Shown: positions 33,174-44,693 of the stretch, piece by piece
Numbering within the stretch: the stretch's first letter is position 1
How the letters are laid out: the number at the start of each line of letters is the position of its first letter
NCBI GenBank assembly: GCA_003427395.1
Contig: BFEA01000417.1
Location: 242,476-306,475, forward strand
Reading direction: 5' to 3'
Length of the DNA stretch: 64,000 nucleotides
Origin: Chara braunii
Lineage: Eukaryota > Streptophyta > Charophyceae > Charales > Characeae
The notes under the pieces: model-generated
Told to the model about the DNA's origin: nothing
Database searches by the model: none
Seen by the model: the letters and a program-made list of their open reading frames with translations, nothing else
Program-made: the position numbers and the translations under genes

Positions 33174-33738
33174 CGCTCGATCCCATCACGGATCGAGCGT
33201 AATCTTGGTTTTCCCCACTCTCGCCGTACCTTCTTTCACTACACCACCGCGCACCTGCTTTTACTACTAACTCCTATTATACTAACTTTCTGTTCAAACT
33301 AACGCTACCATCGGTTTCGCCATGCCGAAAAAACCCCATTTTGCAACTTCCTCCACCCGTTTCTGTCAAGAAACGGGGGAGTTATCCCCTTTTTCGTTCA
33401 CCACTCCTGCCATCCGCCATAGCCTGGCGCACCCTGCTCTGCTCTTCCGACCACTCATACACTACTACCTTCCTATCTTACATCACCTACGGGTTCGCCC
33501 TCCTTCACAACCTCCAAAATCACCCCACTCTCGCTCGTTCTCATCGGGAACCGAGCGAGACCTTCGTTTTTCTCGTCCGGCCATAGCCACTTTCACAATC
33601 CCCCACGCACTAACTTCCCTACTACCCTCTAATTTTACTAATTTCCTCACTAATCTGACCCCGTATTCGAGGTCGCCATCCCCAAAAATGTTGGATTCGA
33701 CTCTTGGCTTGTCCAATTCCATCAAGGATTGGGCGAGC
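33174..33738. repeat. Array 3: ~178-bp units each with a hairpin, copy 2
   Basis: Hairpins are CGCTCGATCC/GGATCGAGCG (33174/33190), CCCGTTTC/GAAACGGG (33356/33370), TCTCGCTCGTTC/GAA(C)CGAGCGAGA (33529/33548) and GCTTGTCCAA(T)TCC/GGATTGGGCGAGC (33707/33726). Starts are 182, 173 and 178 bp apart. Between hairpins the units share words such as CGCCATAGCC and CACTAAC. Stems differ but pair, so the changes compensate each other. Confidence 0.75.
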
Positions 33739-35226
33739 TACGAGTTTTTCCACCCGCCATAGCCAGTCTCCCCCTCACTCACTTTTCGAATGCACCCGGT
33801 GCGTCTTTCCGTCTGGGTTCATTCGTTTTTTCCTTCCTCAGTCGCACCCGTTCGGCTCAGGTTCCTCGCCTACGCCCGCTCCCCCGCTCTACCGGCTTCC
33901 TCCTCCGCTGCGCCTCGGCCCTCTATTCGGCCATCCCCCGCTCTCAACTGTGCACGCACCTGGCGCGGTTAGTCGACCAGGTTCGTCCGCCTCAAGCAGC
34001 GTTCGCACTTCGCTGCTCTCAGTAGCTCCCCTCCGATACCCCGCGCACCAAGACACTTCGCCTTCTGCATGCACCTACCACGACTCCCTATCCCCGCTCT
34101 TCCGCCACCATCGGCCATGCACCCGGCGCTGACCCCTGTCCAAGTCCAGCTTCCTCTCCCAGCGCCCGCCCGCTCAGCTCGTCACTACTCCGCTACTCCG
34201 TCACTCAGCTCTCCCACTGCCTGTTGCTTCGCCTCGCACAGTCAGCCTCTCCATCAGCTCGCTCCGGTCGTCCCCACCAATACTACTAGGTAAGTGTTCC
34301 CCCACCCCCTTCAACCCGACGGTGGTGGCCGGCCTGGTAACCGCAGCGCTCCGCCCGTTGCTACTTGCTGCCTGCCGTCGCCCTTGGCTATCTCCGACCA
34401 CCGCGTCCTCCCGGCCTGCACCCGCGCCCAGGTACATGCCCGAGTCGACCGGGATCAGAACAGATCTTGGTGGTAGGGGCAAATATTCAAATGAGAACTT
34501 TGAAATCCGAAGTGGAAAGGGGTTTTGCGTGACCAGCGGCCCCCTTCCTCGTGCCTTGGCGCCGTCCACCTGCCTCCTTCGGGCCCCAAAGGGCGTGCTC
34601 ACCCTCAAACCTCTTACAACAGATCGTGGCCGTGGAGGACGCACCCGCAAGGGCACACGCCCCAGCTACGTCCGCCTCGTGGGCTAATCACCCACTGGCT
34701 CGCATGCACGTTCAACCCCCCCTCGGCCCGTGCCTTCAAGATGGACACAAGGGAGGGATTTCGCCAGCCTCCCGAGCACGCACGAGCCCGTAGGTCAATC
34801 AGGGGAGGCGCGCGCCCAAGATCCTCGACTGCTGTGACGGCCACCCGTGGGGGGGGGGTTTCAATCGCTCCCCACCGCAATGCCGGTCGCAGCAGCCCAT
34901 GCTGGCAACCCGAACGGGCCCGCCGAAGGAGGTGCGTGCTCAAGGTCCTCGACTACTGTGACGCCCATTAAGTCCAGCGTCACGTTCGAGTCAACGGCAC
35001 GCCAGAGCCTAACAAAATTTTATACATCAATTATTTAATATAATATACAGACAGACGCCGCGCATCCCGCTGGCCCGCGACGCCGCGCACGCCTAGGCAA
35101 CGCATCGTGCCCTCACCATCAATACCCCATGCCGCCACGCGCGCCTCTCGCCCCAACAAAAACCTATACTTCCGCTCGCGCGCACGCCGTCAGGCGGGCG
35201 ACACTGCATTTGCGCGACTTGCAAAA

Positions 35227-35265
35227 AACACACAAAATACCCTTGTAAGGGTATTTGGTACGACA
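35227..35265. repeat. LTR-start palindrome, solo LTR
   Basis: AATACCCTTGTAAGGGTATT is a near-perfect palindrome at the minus-strand start of the solo LTR. Confidence 0.8.
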
Positions 35266-37872
35266 GCGGCATGGTACCGGTTTAACGACGCAGCGAGTGG
35301 TAGTTCCACTTTTATTTTTTTTGTGGTGTGCAACCGTTATGGTGGAATCCAAGGCGGCATGGAGATTAGGCTAGACTTGGTGCACGTTTGGGGTTGTGTG
35401 GTAGTGGTGCGTGGGCCGGCGACATGAAGAAAGTGTGGAGTGAGTGCACACGACAATGATTATTGGGCACGCGACACATGCAGTTTTCAACCAGTGCCAC
35501 CTATATTTTTTTTTGCGGCGTGCCGAGCAAGCGGATTTTGAGTTTGAGACCATACAGTGCCTTGGCGGTAATGTGGGACCACTTAGAACCATTTTGCGAC
35601 CAGGTGGGACTGATTTTGAGATCGGGACGAACTTGTTGGTGTGGTTATTGAGAGCAGACGTCGTGAGAGGAGGTGTAGATTTGTGAGTTGGCTTGGGATA
35701 GATCCTTGGAGGACGTGGTGCAGTGGGAGTGCGTTGAGACTGTCCGGAACATTGGGATCACGTGAAATCTCATTTGTGAGAACAACCTTCTTGAGGGCTA
35801 TCTCACTTGAGTCTTTCCAATGGACCTGACTTTTGTTCATTTAGGCACTTGGAGAAAAAAGGCGCCCGTCGTTCAGTGGAACGGGCGTAAGTTGTGGTGT
35901 TGTGGGCTGCATATTGTCAACTTCAACGGAGGTTATCCTTTATTCTGATTGGAATATTACTCGGTTTTCTTGAGTGAGCCGGATTAAACTTCACTCAAGG
36001 TCAGTCAGTTGATTGACTCAGATTTCCCTTCACATCTGTGTAAACCCACACTTGCTTGACCTTGTCCATTGAATGTTCATTGAAAAAGCAAAGTAAATGT
36101 GTATTCGCATGTGAATGGAAAAGTCTGACTTGGATATGGGATTGCAATGTTTTCCTTTGAACTTGTTTGTTGTGCTTCGTGATCTGTGCAGGTAGGTACA
36201 ATAATGCTTGCAAAGGAGATTGATTGTGCATGTTGGAGAAAATAGAAAAGGATTGTATTTTCTTTACTTCTCACCTGCCTGCATGCCAAAAAGATTCGAT
36301 GTTTTGAAAAACTTTAATAATGTGTGCACCATAAACTGAATTGAAATAAAGCAGACAAGGTCAAACGGGTTTAGTTTTCTCTTCATGATTGTCTTTTTCT
36401 ATCGTGAATGACCTTATCTATCTATACCTGTCCAAATGATTCTCGTAATCTATCTCCTTTGGTTTCTAAGTTACCCAAAATTTAAGAGTAAAGGGGGGAA
36501 AATAAAAAAAAATTCCCTCTAGTTGATGCATTCTCTTTCTAGGAAGCATCCGAGGCGGGGGTTCATATGCTTTTGGAGTCGGCCCTGCTATCGACTTGGA
36601 GTGGACCCGATTCTTCGGGGGTGGTACTTTGCAGACTCGGTGGTGACGGCCCAACCTCTGATATCCGGGTCTTCGGGCTCGGCCGAGGGGAAGGAGACCA
36701 CTTCCTAGGGGGTTGGGCGTGGGAAGGCGCAAAGAGGGTCAACCCTCGTCGAGGAGCTGAATTAATGTCCTTGTGGGGTGCTCACTTTAGGTGTCACCAT
36801 TAGAATTAAAAGTTTGAAACTAAAGAGTTCCAGCCCGTAAAAAGAAGTAGGTAATAAAGGTAATGGTTCTCTTTGGGCAGTGATAACGACTGCAGTTTTG
36901 TTTTGGGTAATCAGATGATGCAGATGAATATTACATTATTCGAGGAAATGGAAGAGTAATTATTGCTCAGGAGGACAAAGCAATCAACAAAATTTTTATT
37001 TGCTAGATAATACTTTTCTCCAAACCAACTGCATATGATCCGGAGGTGTGGTCGAACCGAGAGTTCAAACTTCGGCCAGGAACCAGATCATTTGTTGATC
37101 TGCATGGTAGCAGTGAAATTTACTTGCAGAAGTCATTCCTGACAGGGTTTAGTAAGTGTCGACAGCCCCAACCGTAAGTTAAATGTCAAGTTGTCATTCA
37201 TAATTTTTCGTCAATATCGAGTCTCCGCCTTGGAAGTGGTAGTATAATTGTCTTTTTAGTCATATAGAGACAAAATGACTTTGGCAGATCATCTCCTCAA
37301 GTCAAAATCCTATCTTGTGCGATTTGATAAAAGTGTATTGATTTTATTTATCTTGTGATTAGAGAATTATAAAGGGACTAGGATTATTTTATGGGTTTCC
37401 CGTTTGGTTGAAAGCGTCCTAATCGACCGATGTTCGTTTCGTACCTAGGAGATCAGCGCCCGAGGGAACAGACAACGTTTGGGTCCACTTGGCGTTAACT
37501 AAGCGTACCTATACTCTAGCGAACGAGCAAACTTCCTCGGCTGACCTACCTCTGCAACTGCATGTAAAAGCTTTCGCACGTGGGTCCGTAGCTCGGTAGG
37601 GATACGCCCCTGAGGGTGGTGACAACCCCTCCAGGAAAGCAAGATGTGTCCCGCAAGAACCTATCCTATCGTAGGGGACCATGAGATGTACAGCTGGAGC
37701 ACCCGGCTAGAGCGGCGAAGGGATGGCGCGACCACACCCACCTCGACGGTTTGTGGGATGTTTTGTGTCATTCCCAAGTTGTCTCTTGTTTTTTTTTTTT
37801 TTTAACTTCTGCGTGACATAGCCGGGAGGGCTCTCGCACTTTGCAAAAAGGCCAGAGCCGATGCGCTCGACA
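35266..37872 (+). mobile_element. 3' LTR (B-type), part 2
   Basis: It continues the LTR broken at 28217 and aligns with 20546-23133, including the GTGGTAGTTCCACTTTTA block, the 36.0-36.4 kb block, the U5 (37370-37872) and the terminal GCTCGACA. The G-rich minisatellite follows at once, as it does before the 5' LTR. Confidence 0.75.
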
Positions 37873-38440
37873 ACTGGAGAGATGGAAGATGGATATAGGG
37901 AGGTCGCAAATAGCGAGACGAGAGGTAGGAGAGAGGTTGTAGATGGCAGGAGGAGAGGTAGGAGGTGGCGAATGGAAGGTTGGAGATGGCGAAAGGGAGG
38001 TGGGAGGTTGTCGACGAGGAGATGAGGGATTGCGAGAGGGAGGTGGAAGATGGAGAGAGGAGGGTGGTAGATGGCGGGCGGGATGTTGGAGGAGATGAAA
38101 GGGAGGTGGGAAGTTGCAAGCGGGGAGGTGAGAGATAGCCAAATTGAGGCAGGAGGTGGCGGGAGTTGAGTGGAGGATGGGGAAAAGGTGGAAGGGGGGA
38201 GATGGCGGGAGGAAGGTGGAAGAAGGATAGAGAGAAGTGGGAGATGGTGGGAGGGGAGGTAGGAGGTGGCGGGAAGGGGGCAGAGGATTGGTCGGGGGGA
38301 GGCGGAGGATGGTGGGAGCGAGTTTGGGAGATAGCGGAAGGGGTAGTGGGAGGTTGCAAGCAGGGTAGTGGCAGGTGGCAGGATATGGCGGGAGGGAGGT
38401 GGACGATGGAGAAAGAGAAGGAACGGAGTGGCAAAAGAGT
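37873..38440. repeat. G-rich minisatellite, third array
   Basis: Degenerate GGGAGGTGGGAGATGGCGGG units, same family as 15351 and 16712. With the array at 16712-17313 it brackets the nested element, so it was probably the insertion target. Confidence 0.85.
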
Positions 38441-38454
38441 AGTGGAGGGAGACG

Positions 38455-38635
38455 AGCACACGAAGAAGTTGAACCAAAAAGAAGAAGAAAAAGAAGAAGA
38501 CGAAGAATAAAAAAATGAAGGAGGAGGAGGAGGAGAAAGAAGAGGCGCGAGTGGAGAAGTTTAACGAAGAAAAAGAAGAAGAAGAAGAAGAAGAAGAAGA
38601 AGAAGAAGAAGAAGAAGAAGAAGAAGAGGAGGAAG
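38455..38635. repeat. GAA/GGA microsatellite
   Basis: Runs of GAA and GGA triplets; Glu-rich frames over it are artefacts. Confidence 0.95.
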
Positions 38636-39204
38636 CATACCATTTACCCTCGGTTCATGGGACCAGCGACATCCCTGTGCAGCGGCTATGGCCTTGGGGA
38701 GCGGCGAAGGAGCGACGAAGGCCCTGAAGAGCGGCGAAGAATGCGTCCGGGAGCAGGTACGACCGTGGCAGGTGGGCAATGGCGTGACCTGACCGACGAC
38801 GGTGACGGCGACGAAATGGCGGGTGGAGTGGCAACACGGGGGACCCCCGTCCTCAGGCCCACGCAGTTCGAAAATTCGAACTCAAATTCGATTACCGCAA
38901 AAATGGGTGGGTCATGGATATATCCTTGATAAATCTTTGCTGTAGATCTTTGAAGATCTACGACTGAGGTCTCGAGTCCAAGATTGAATTGTTTAAGGCC
39001 CCTCCGTGCACCGAAAAAAATTTTCGACGTGGGGGGGGATCTTAAAAAATTTGCGCGGTGTGAAACCGGGTCCGCCGTCCCCATAACTTCCCCCCAAGCA
39101 CACCACGCTGGGGCCGTACGGGGCTTGTACGGAGGCCGCACAACTGTGTGACCGTGCAGCGATCCGTGCGTGCAGGGGGTACCCGTGTGCATGAAAATGA
39201 AGCC
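38636..39204. other. Unassigned segment
   Basis: GC-moderate sequence with palindromic words such as GTTCGAAAATTCGAAC (38868) and TAGATCTTTGAAGATCTA (38943). No frame has convincing coding character. Confidence 0.4.
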
Positions 39205-39380
39205 TAGTTTATTTTCCTTTTCTTCGGTAACTTAGTTTTTTCAATCCTCCCAATCCCTATCCCACACTTTTGACGAAGATTACTGCTATTTGTTTTTTTT
39301 TCTCTTCTTTGGTGACTTTTTTTTTTTTTTCAATCCTCCTCTTCCCTCACCGCATCCTCTTTTGTGTTTTGGTAACTCAT
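39205..39380. repeat. Pyrimidine-rich tandem repeat, second site
   Basis: It shares GGTAACTTAGTTTTTT, GACGAAGATTACTGCTATTT and CAATCCTCC with the array at 690-1875. About two units are present. Confidence 0.7.
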
Positions 39381-39429
39381 CTGTAATCACTGAAGGGATG
39401 CAAACAAGCAAATAAGCTAACAAATAAAC

Positions 39430-39580
39430 ACAAACCGACACTCACACAGGTAGGCAGGCAGGCTGGCAAACGAGTGAGGTAGAGAAGCCTGGTAGGCAGG
39501 AGGCTAGGCTGGCAGACAAGTCGGACAGGCAGGTAGCCATGCAGATAACTAAACAGTTAGGCAAGTTGCAAGGCTCGAAG
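39430..39580. repeat. CAGG/GACA tetranucleotide-type repeat, site 1
   Basis: Degenerate AGGCAGGC, GACAAGT and TAGGCAGG words. It is followed by TTAACAATCATCATGGTGCTA, a flank that resembles the one at about 40527. Related sites are 40250-40500 and 41920-42110. Confidence 0.7.
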
Positions 39581-39584
39581 CTAA

Positions 39585-40138
39585 TCGGGCATGTTGTCCC
39601 CTTTATATTAACAATCATCATGGTGCTAATAATGAGGGTTACGTGGTACATGTATGCATGCAAGTTATCCTTCTGACCGGATGCATGCATAAGGAGGCAA
39701 CGTCGTTGGAGGGAACATGATAGCTTCCGGGTCTTTCTCATTTTTTGACCCTGTACCTTTATCCCTGCGCTACTTTTGAGGGCTATTAGGGTCTCGCCTT
39801 ACTGATGTGATGATTGTGCTTTGCTAGCATAGATGTGGTCAGTCTTACAATGAGGTTCATGCCCCTTGATAACGAACTTAACACTACGAACTTAGCACTA
39901 TTTCTTGAGGATCTCTTCAGGGTACACTACAAACTTAGCACTATTTCTTGCCCCCGACTCTTTAAGTTAATGCAAGGGTGAAGGTTAAGTTCATCATTGT
40001 AAAAAATCAGGGAGGAAACAATATTTATGTCGTTTATTATTTCTGGTTATTGCTTGAAAACCAATAGGGGCACACAACACCTTTAGAACAGTCAAGAAAA
40101 TGAAAAATTTGGCTCATAACAATTCAATAAAAATCAGC

Positions 40139-40139
<1 letters not shown>
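39585..40139. other. Unassigned segment
   Basis: A direct repeat of CTACGAACTTAGCACTATTTCTTG variants lies near 39890-39950. Nothing else was recognised. Confidence 0.4.
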
Positions 40140-40177
<38 letters not shown>

Positions 40178-40500
40178 ACAATAGGGGAGAGATACAAAGA
40201 GAGAGAGACTGACAGATTGTGAGATAAAACATACAAAGAGAGACGGACGGAGAGGCACGCGCAATTAAATAGGCAGGGAGAGAAACAACTAGACAACCAA
40301 GCAAACTAAAGATAAACAAACACACAAACCAGATAAGCAGACAAACAGGGAGGTTGGTAGGCAAGTAGGCACATAGGTATGAAAAGACAGGCAGACAGAC
40401 ACCCAGACAGCTGGACAGCCACTCAGCCAAGAAGTCATCCAGACAGCCAGGTAGGCAAGCAAATGATGCACGCGGGCAAGCCAGGCTAGGAGACTGACAA
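40140..40500. repeat. (GA)n plus CAGR-type repeat, site 2
   Basis: A pure GA tract (about 40142-40174) is followed by degenerate GACAGGCAGACA words to 40500, then TTATTACTAATCATCACGGTAC, similar to the flank of site 1. Confidence 0.75.
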
Positions 40501-40619
40501 GCTCCAACCTAACTAAGCACGGCGTATCATTTTTATTACTAATCATCACGGTACTAGTAATGAGTGTCTTTGGAATTATATTGATAACAGTTAATTAGGA
40601 ATAATAAGTATATAAATGA

Positions 40620-40800
40620 TTGATCTGGAAGGGGAGGAAGAGGAAGAGCAAGAGGTAGAGCAAGAGTAAGAGGAAGAGTATGATCAGAAGTAAGAGAAGG
40701 GAAGAAAAGAAAGAGGAGAGAGAGGAGAACGAGGAGGAAGAGGAGGACGAGAAAGGAGAAGCGGAGGAAAATAAAAGAGGATGAAAGGAGTTAAGGAAGA
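40620..40800. repeat. GGAAGA-rich purine tract
   Basis: Degenerate AGAGGAAGAG words; frames over it are low complexity. Confidence 0.8.
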
Positions 40801-40989
40801 AAGTCAATGAATGATGAAAACCAAAATTTTCAATACATGCAGGAAGCAGGGCCAACCTCCTTTACATCATCGACTAAATTGATTGAGATGAGGAGGGCAC
40901 TTTGGCCAAGTCCACCCCTTACCACAACACAGCGAACCAGTGAAATATAGTACCTAGATTCATCCACACTGTTCAATTTCGAACACCAT

Positions 40990-41001
40990 TTCTCTTTCTC
41001 C

Positions 41002-41053
<52 letters not shown>

Positions 41054-41135
41054 CTCTCTCTTTTTTTTTTTTTTTTTTTTTCTCTCTCTCTCTGTCTCTC
41101 TCTCTCTCTCTGTCTCTCTCTCTCTCTCTCTCTCC
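40990..41135. repeat. (CT)n and poly(T) tracts
   Basis: CT dinucleotide runs are interrupted by two long T-runs. Confidence 0.95.
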
Positions 41136-41667
41136 ATCCATTGGTTGGGATAACCGACGCACTCTGGCTATGCCTATTACCAAAAGTATAACAATGCAAA
41201 AAAATAGTGATTGCAGTGATCCTGAAAAGTAATTGTTGTGATTCCGAGAGTAACTGCTGTAATTCCGAATGTTCAATGTCAAAGACCATCCATCTCTCTC
41301 TTTGACTGAATTGTTTGGGACGAGGGAGACACTATGGTTAATTTTGTGTCCATGTTGATTCTGCCACTTATACTAGTCTGATCAAGAGCCCTATTGTTGT
41401 TCACTTGTTAACAACCAAGTCTTCTCCTTTTGAACCTTTCTATGGGCTGGTTGATTTTGTCGATTTCCGTCATCGATTTCTTTTCATGGTCGATATGGTA
41501 CATAATTAAGAGAAGAAAGTTGAATCTAACCTTTTTCACGTACCTGCAATGAAGTCAAAATGATGCTAACATTTAGGTTCGAATACGACAAAGAATGTGC
41601 GAATTGATGACCCTGAACAACATTTATCTCGGAACAAGTGACATTTTGAATTAAATGTAACAACAGA
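41136..41667. other. Unassigned AT-rich segment
   Basis: One + frame near 41410-41480 reads TTKSSPFEPFYG, which resembles the TSPFE-YG motif of Ty3 integrases. Stops close by and no other support mean I do not call it. Confidence 0.3.
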
Positions 41668-41698
41668 AACACACACACACATAAACACACACAAACAT

Positions 41699-41788
<90 letters not shown>

Positions 41789-41805
41789 GAGAGAGAGAGT
41801 TCCAT
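41668..41805. repeat. (CA)n(TA)n(GA)n compound microsatellite
   Basis: ACAC, then ATAT, then AGAG dinucleotide runs in series. Confidence 0.95.
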
Positions 41806-41919
41806 ATGTTTTTCTTTAATAATAATAAAAAAATATCAATGCGGTTTCACCCACGTGTTAGAAAGTGAGTCACAAACAAACAAAAAAATCGAATGACAGA
41901 TAGAGAGAGACAAACTGTC

Positions 41920-42110
41920 AGGGAGGCATGCATGCAGGAAGGCAGGGAGGGAGACATGCAGAGAGGGGGGGACAGGCAGGAGAGCAGGCAGTCAGACAGT
42001 TGGAGAGAAAAATAGACAAGCAACCAGATAGGGAGCCAGCAAGCAATACAGGCCAGATACACAGAGCCAGGTAGAGAGACAAACACCCAAGCAACCAGGC
42101 GCATAGACAA
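41920..42110. repeat. CAGR-type repeat, site 3
   Basis: Degenerate GGCAGGGAGGGAGACA and CAAGCAACCAG words, same style as 39430 and 40250. Confidence 0.7.
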
Positions 42111-42548
42111 CTAGAAATTGAGGCAGTTAGACAACCTCTGAAGGTTCGGAAAACTGTTTTTGTTTTTAAGAAAGATAAACAAATTATTTTTGCATCAATC
42201 ATGACACAAAAACAGCAGATGTAACTCCGCATGCCAAGCGCCTCTCATCCTAAATAGTCAAAGGGTTGTGCGATTTGCCTGCCTCTTTTTTTTTCCAGCC
42301 TCGTTTTCATCTGTGTAATGAAATTTTGAGTTACAATTAACAAAAAAAATATAAAATAAACAGATTAAGAGACAAAGGGCCACGCACTTAGAAAAAGTAG
42401 AATGATAAATCCAATCAGTCCATATACTTGTAGAATGTTCAGAAGCGGAGACACAAGAAAAAGATGGAGACATACATGTTGACATGCTGACGTCAGGATG
42501 ACACACATGCCAAGTATGCGATCAACCAGAAGAAGTGGACATAGACAT
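42111..42548. other. Unassigned segment
   Basis: No gene, RNA or repeat recognised. Confidence 0.4.
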
Positions 42549-43750
42549 TATCGGAGCAAACACCCTTACAAGGGTATTTGCTCATGTCTTTGCATTCGAT
42601 ATAGTGGCGACACCGGCTGCTGTACCAGGGACGGTCTGGGGTAGAAAGTGAGAATTGTTTTGGCATGACATCTTGAAGCAAACCTCTCCACCATTGAGGT
42701 TGAGGTTGCTAGGTGAGCATACGCAGTGATACGACATGTACGACAACGGGTAAGGGTTAGTAGACATTAAAGTCTTCGGCCACAAGGGTCGGATGGTTGG
42801 AAGAAAACAAGAAAATGTCGTACGGGATGCGGCGACCACGATCTAAAACAGGCGAAGGCTCAGGCGGTACTGCAAAGACGAACTATATCAAGTCCAGAGG
42901 CGTTGGACCGACCGGTATGGGAGAACCTGCGGGCCATGCCACCATAAAGCAGACTGAAGGAATAATATAAGCCGCGGCCATGCGACCGGGGTGGCCAATA
43001 GAAACGTGCCACCACCACACCAGGCGGCAACGGCCGGTGCTGGGCCTCTAAAAATGCCAACTGTTGTCTTTTTCTGCTCGGCCTCAAGTATCCGGCACAT
43101 CTATCCCTACTTGGTATGGTACCGGCCTATCTGCTACTTGAGTATTTTTCCGTGGCTCTTAGGTGTCGCAGGCGTCTTTCCTCGACACTTGAGTGTTTTC
43201 TCCACCGCGACCCTCAATGTTATGGCCACGGGTAAGTACTGGCCCTCAATGTTAGAGCAGATTCTCCGTGTCTTTCTTCAACAAACCAAATTACTACCCT
43301 ACAGAGGGGGACAGCTAGCCTTCCTTCCCTACCAAGAGGACGACTCAGAAAGTACCGAACACGAAGGAGGGAACGACACCACGGACATCGTGACGATGAC
43401 TCATGGTGATGGTTGCCCTGGTGCTACCCAGGAGCACTAACTTAGAGCATCATTGAAGCCAACCGCCATACCCCTGGGGCCTTGAGTCTTCATGCAGCGC
43501 TTAGGGGTTCGTTCCACACCACTCGAAACTCAAGGGTTTCTTGCCCAACGCCGTTCCACGGTGCCCTTCAGTTTCGCTAATCACTCGCGGGTCGTCATTA
43601 GGTTTTCGGGATTATCAAACGGGTGGGAAACTCTCAAGGGCGGCTCGAGTGCGGCCCAAGTAAACGAGGTGATTTTTCAAGTGACCTCTTGGGCCACACT
43701 TTAGCTGCCCTTGAGAAGTATGCAAGCGAGCGGCGCCAGGCGGTTTAAGG
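42549..43750 (+). mobile_element. Possible LTR-start fragment
   Basis: TATCGGAGCAAACACCC at 42549 opens a palindrome (GAGCAAACACCC/GGGTATTTGCTC) like the LTR starts elsewhere, again with TG changed to TA. Words at 43120-43230, such as GACACTTGAGTGT and GCGACCCTCAA, resemble the A-type block at 10510-10560. I find no matching LTR end, and orientation is uncertain because the start is palindromic. Confidence 0.35.
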
Positions 43751-43796
43751 TACATGTAGAACCCCCCGGTGTTGTTGTTTTCTTCCGTTTATTCTC

Positions 43797-44340
43797 CTTT
43801 TTTTTTTTTTTTTTTTAACTTTGTCTCAAAAGCCAAGGGTGTTGTAGAGGCCAAGGACCATACCCGCGGTGATTGGTAGTAGCGGCAGCCAATGGTTGTC
43901 CTAATAGGATAGGCCACCTACCCTACCCATCCCCACGTTAATACTCCCAGCGCACCCCTATCCCTACTATCCTACCTAAGTATGACCAGCACTAAGGACC
44001 ATCACCCTACCAGTATCGATGGCAACTTGGACCAGACAGCAGTGACAACCACCAAGGTTGGGCCAACCTCCCAACCCTGATGGAAGCGGAAGCAGATGAA
44101 CCTTGCCGTACAGAAACTTCGGACGCCAGGCTCATGCAATCTTTTACAGGCCCAATTCAGAGAATCTACGCAGCAGGATTACCTAAGCAAGGCAAGCGAG
44201 TGCCCACGGACACATCCTACCTTCCTTCCCCTAGCTTACCCAAGGCTAGGCGGAGCTGAGACTAGCCGGAGCGACTTATATCCCTACCCCTACCCTAGAG
44301 CTAAGCCATGCATGAGTAGACCCCGTCATATAGCTGATAG
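43797..44340 (-). mobile_element. Possible poly(A)-tailed retroelement fragment
   Basis: A T-run followed by AACTTTGTC opens the segment. The same poly(T)-AAC start occurs at 45310 and 46003, suggesting 3' tails of one minus-strand SINE-like family. No internal promoter is clear here. Confidence 0.3.
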
Positions 44341-44625
44341 ACCCCCTCAGCCCAATAGCGTAGTTATGTGTATGTGTGTATTTCCAGAGGCTATGTATGT
44401 ATTGTAGTTATGTGTATGTGTGTATGCCCAGAGGCTATGTATGTTTGTATGAGCCCACTGGGCCATGTGTTTTGTATCAGCCCGGAGGCTATGTGTGTTC
44501 TATATAACTATATAGCGAGATGTATGTGCCCGAAGGCCAGATATGTGCAGTCTATGTGTGCTCTGTGTAACTGTATAGAGAGATGTATGTGCCCGAAGGC
44601 CAGATATGCGCAGTGCTATGTAGAG
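44341..44625. repeat. Complex minisatellite with CCCRGAGGCTATGT units
   Basis: Two ~43-bp units (about 44362-44447) contain GTTATGTGTATGTGTGTAT and CCAGAGGCTATGTATG. One intermediate unit follows, then two ~60-bp units contain GAGATGTATGTGCCCGAAGG. The arrangement suggests stepwise expansion of a short ancestral unit. Confidence 0.8.
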
Positions 44626-44693
44626 GGAACTGTGTTCATTTGAAGAGATGACAGGCCAAGTTGGACAAGAAGCCCCGGACCCCCAAATTCCGA

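Larger units (their letters stand above)
28218..35265 (-). mobile_element. Solo A-type LTR, 7.05 kb, inserted in the 3' LTR
   Basis: Read on the minus strand it begins TGTCGTACCAAATACCCTTA at 35265 and ends CCGATGCGCTCGACA at 28218. These are the same termini as the other LTRs, and its last ~0.5 kb aligns with the B-type U5. The surrounding B-type LTR stops at 28217 and continues at 35266. Five-base flanks GGGGG and GCGGC match at three of five positions, compatible with a decayed duplication. It carries arrays 1-3 and a TATA-like word near 31765. Internal C-rich frames at 32.7-34.9 kb are not genes. Confidence 0.75.

Noticed and set aside
33322-34971. Several long C-rich frames with proline and serine
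   Set aside because: They lie in LTR U3, are not conserved in copy 3 at the same place, and reflect base composition.
37707-38650. Pro/Ser-rich minus-strand frames of 219-291 codons
   Set aside because: Antisense of the G-rich minisatellite and GAA tract, no independent evidence for a gene.
41400-41530. Integrase-like TTKSSPFEPFYG
   Set aside because: Single short match with close stops and no neighbouring pol domains.
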